Below are positions 62,554 to 64,000 of a stretch of 64,000 bases of DNA, in pieces. This DNA is from Cliona cf. orientalis (lineage: Eukaryota; Porifera; Demospongiae; Clionaida; Clionaidae). The DNA is taken from NCBI GenBank assembly GCA_963930775.1, contig OZ005699.1:4299501-4363500 (forward strand), in the 5' to 3' direction. Position 1 is the stretch's first letter. The number at the start of each line of letters is the position of its first letter. Position numbers and translations under genes: made by a program. The notes under the pieces are model-generated. The model had not been told where the DNA came from. It saw only the letters and a program-made list of their open reading frames with translations, and did not search any database.

Positions 62554-63494
62554 TATGGTACGTCGGTCACGCAAAATATATGCCCAGCATGGCTCTATGG
62601 GCATAAGCGCGAAATATTCTATTGCGCATTCTCATGCCTGGGCTATGGGCCGTATATACGCTGTTCTAATTTAGCGAATTTCAAATTTACACTCGTGCCT
62701 GCATGTGTATTGATTAGTCTCGTCCCCAGACCCCACCCTCGAGGAGGAAAAGGGTCTGGTGAACTTGGGCAGAATCCTTGGGCCTGTGCTGAGGAATTTC
62801 CACGCGCCAATGAGATCGTAGCTTTGGCTCAGTCATATGACAAGCTTACCGCAGGAATGCAACATCGCTATACCGTCTGTATGGCTATTCAATTTCGCCG
62901 ACCAATCACATGCAAACGCAGCCATAGCGACCAATCAGAACCAAGCTTTGCATGGCCTTGTCAGCACATATGCGCATGCGCCGTAGAACGAGAACCGAGG
63001 ATTCAGCCCAAATTCACCAGACCCTTTTCCTCCTTTTGGGGGTGGGGTCTGGGGACGAGACTATGTATTGATCAGCTAGCTAGCTACCATTGGCATCAAA
63101 GCTATGCCGTACCGCGCCGGGCTCCAAAGGAGGAGAGAGCGAGACAGAGCTCGTCGTCAGCTCAACAACGCAAGGACAAGCTAAGAACGCGATAAAGATA
63201 GACGTGTTGCTAACTGACTCTGACAATATAGGCAGCTAAAATTAAACTTTGTTTTCTCTTGACTGTTGGCAGACCGTGACTATGTGGAGGGAACTATCAT
63301 GCAGCTGTATAGGCCTACACGGCACTATGAGACTGTCTATTACTGTCTGCTTGGATATGTGTCGGTGGTCTTCATGATCTATTGTGCTATAGCTTTGTTA
63401 AAGTTTTCGAGTCTCAGCTACTGACAGAGACTTTCAGAGGCTCAGCTCAGGCTCGCCCCAAACAGGCCCTGCATGACACTAGTAATAATATTAT
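62554..63494. repeat. Right long inverted arm, with nested element
   Basis: Reverse complement of 55697-56235 (for example GGTACGTCGGTCACGC, GCATGACACTAGTAATAA). It is interrupted at 62715-63063 by a separate miniature element. Without that insertion its length is close to the left arm. Scattered substitutions show that the arms have diverged moderately. Confidence 0.8.
62715..63063. mobile_element. 349-bp TAGTCTC-ended element, 9-bp duplication
   Basis: Inverted ends TAGTCTCGTCCCCAGACCCC and complement, with sub-terminal GGAAAAGGGTCTGGTGAA repeated inverted. TGTATTGAT is duplicated at 62706-62714 and 63064-63072. A 9-bp duplication fits a Mutator-like superfamily. It inserted into the right inverted arm after the arms had formed, since the left arm lacks it. 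Confidence 0.85.
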
Positions 63495-64000
63495 TATTAT
63501 GGCTGTATAAATGTGTTTTAGTAATCGTTTATTATGCATGTTATGGTCGCCCCTCTATTATCTATCGGTCGTGACATGGAAATGGTCGTTAGTGAAAGAA
63601 GTGAGTATTATGTGGGTGATCTATGGGCTAGTCTCATGATCCAGCTCCCTAAAAGGCACGCGAGCGTATGTTTTAGCAGGCTGGGTCATGAGACTAATCT
63701 ATGGGCTAGGCATCTCTACCATATAGCGGGAAAGTTTCGTGGGATCCAGTTTTTGCCAGTCTTCAAAATGCATGATCATTATACACTGTACTCGTGCTTA
63801 TTTCATTGGTGTTTGCATGTGGTGTCATAGTACAAGTTGTGGTGTGCTTAAGTTATAATGAAGCTGGTTATCTCTGTACACATGAAGCCCACACGTGCCG
63901 AGTACGTAAGACAAATGATCCGTTGAGCTGCATTAAAGACCATCTTTGATGAACAGAACAAAAAATCCACAACCAAAATTTAACTATCGATCATGCCGCA
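63495..64000. other. Right flank, no supported gene
   Basis: Apart from the 68-bp element I see no exon with known homology. The open frame starting at 63534 runs through that element and so is not credible as a gene. Confidence 0.5.
63629..63696. mobile_element. 68-bp TAGTCTC-ended miniature element, 10-bp duplication
   Basis: The ends TAGTCTCATGATCCAGC and GCTGGGTCATGAGACTA pair over 17 bp with one mismatch. ATCTATGGGC is duplicated at 63619-63628 and 63697-63706. The total of 68 bp is among the smallest elements one could expect to move. It shares its terminal heptamer with the 62715 and 11670 elements. Confidence 0.75.

Noticed and set aside
62527-63195. 222-residue plus-strand open frame
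   Set aside because: It crosses the junction of a long inverted arm and the whole of a nested 349-bp transposon, so it cannot be an evolved gene.

Overview
The window looks like nuclear DNA of a demosponge, probably an Amphimedon-like haplosclerid. Reasons: very short introns with GT..AG ends, a large cell-surface gene mixing NIDO, YWTD-propeller, EGF, SRCR, Ig and FN3 modules, many palindromic miniature transposons, and ACATGT-type simple repeats. The species call is inference; the metazoan-type gene content and exon structure are read directly.

Layout. (1) 1-2094: repeat-rich DNA with no supported gene. (2) 2095-12005, minus strand: DNA ligase IV, the non-homologous end-joining ligase. I could place 27 exons in consistent phase; the last part of BRCT domain 2 was not found. 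(3) 12006-14471: intergenic DNA full of foldback elements. (4) 14472-52101, minus strand: a giant single-pass membrane protein, about 8,500 residues by my estimate. From the N terminus it has a signal peptide, three NIDO units, seven six-bladed YWTD propellers each followed by an EGF, one LDLa, three more NIDO units (the first with an SRCR domain inside it), about 38 Ig-like and 9 FN3 domains, a cysteine-containing juxtamembrane domain, a TM helix and a tail of about 110 residues. (5) 52102-53081: a probable divergent promoter region carrying a 377-bp foldback transposon, then one 5' exon of a plus-strand gene. (6) 53082-56240: AT-rich satellite and foldback repeats. (7) 56241-62489: an almost intact Ngaro-type tyrosine-recombinase retrotransposon (Gag, RT-RNase H, YR) with split direct repeats A1...B1-A2-B2. 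Its YR gene is interrupted by a 235-bp miniature element. (8) 55697-56235 and 62554-63494: long inverted arms around the retrotransposon, the right one carrying a further nested miniature element.

The two host genes are not obviously linked in function. The ligase acts in the nucleus in double-strand break repair. The giant protein is secretory and membrane-anchored, and its modules are typical of adhesion or recognition receptors. Its exon phases show it grew by exon shuffling (SRCR into NIDO) and by repeated tandem duplication of a five-Ig cassette (about 1.84 kb) and a propeller-EGF cassette (about 1.24 kb).

The mobile-element story is rich. At least five unrelated miniature families with TA target duplications share only the terminal CCGTA, and a separate family with TAGTCTC ends makes 9-10 bp duplications.
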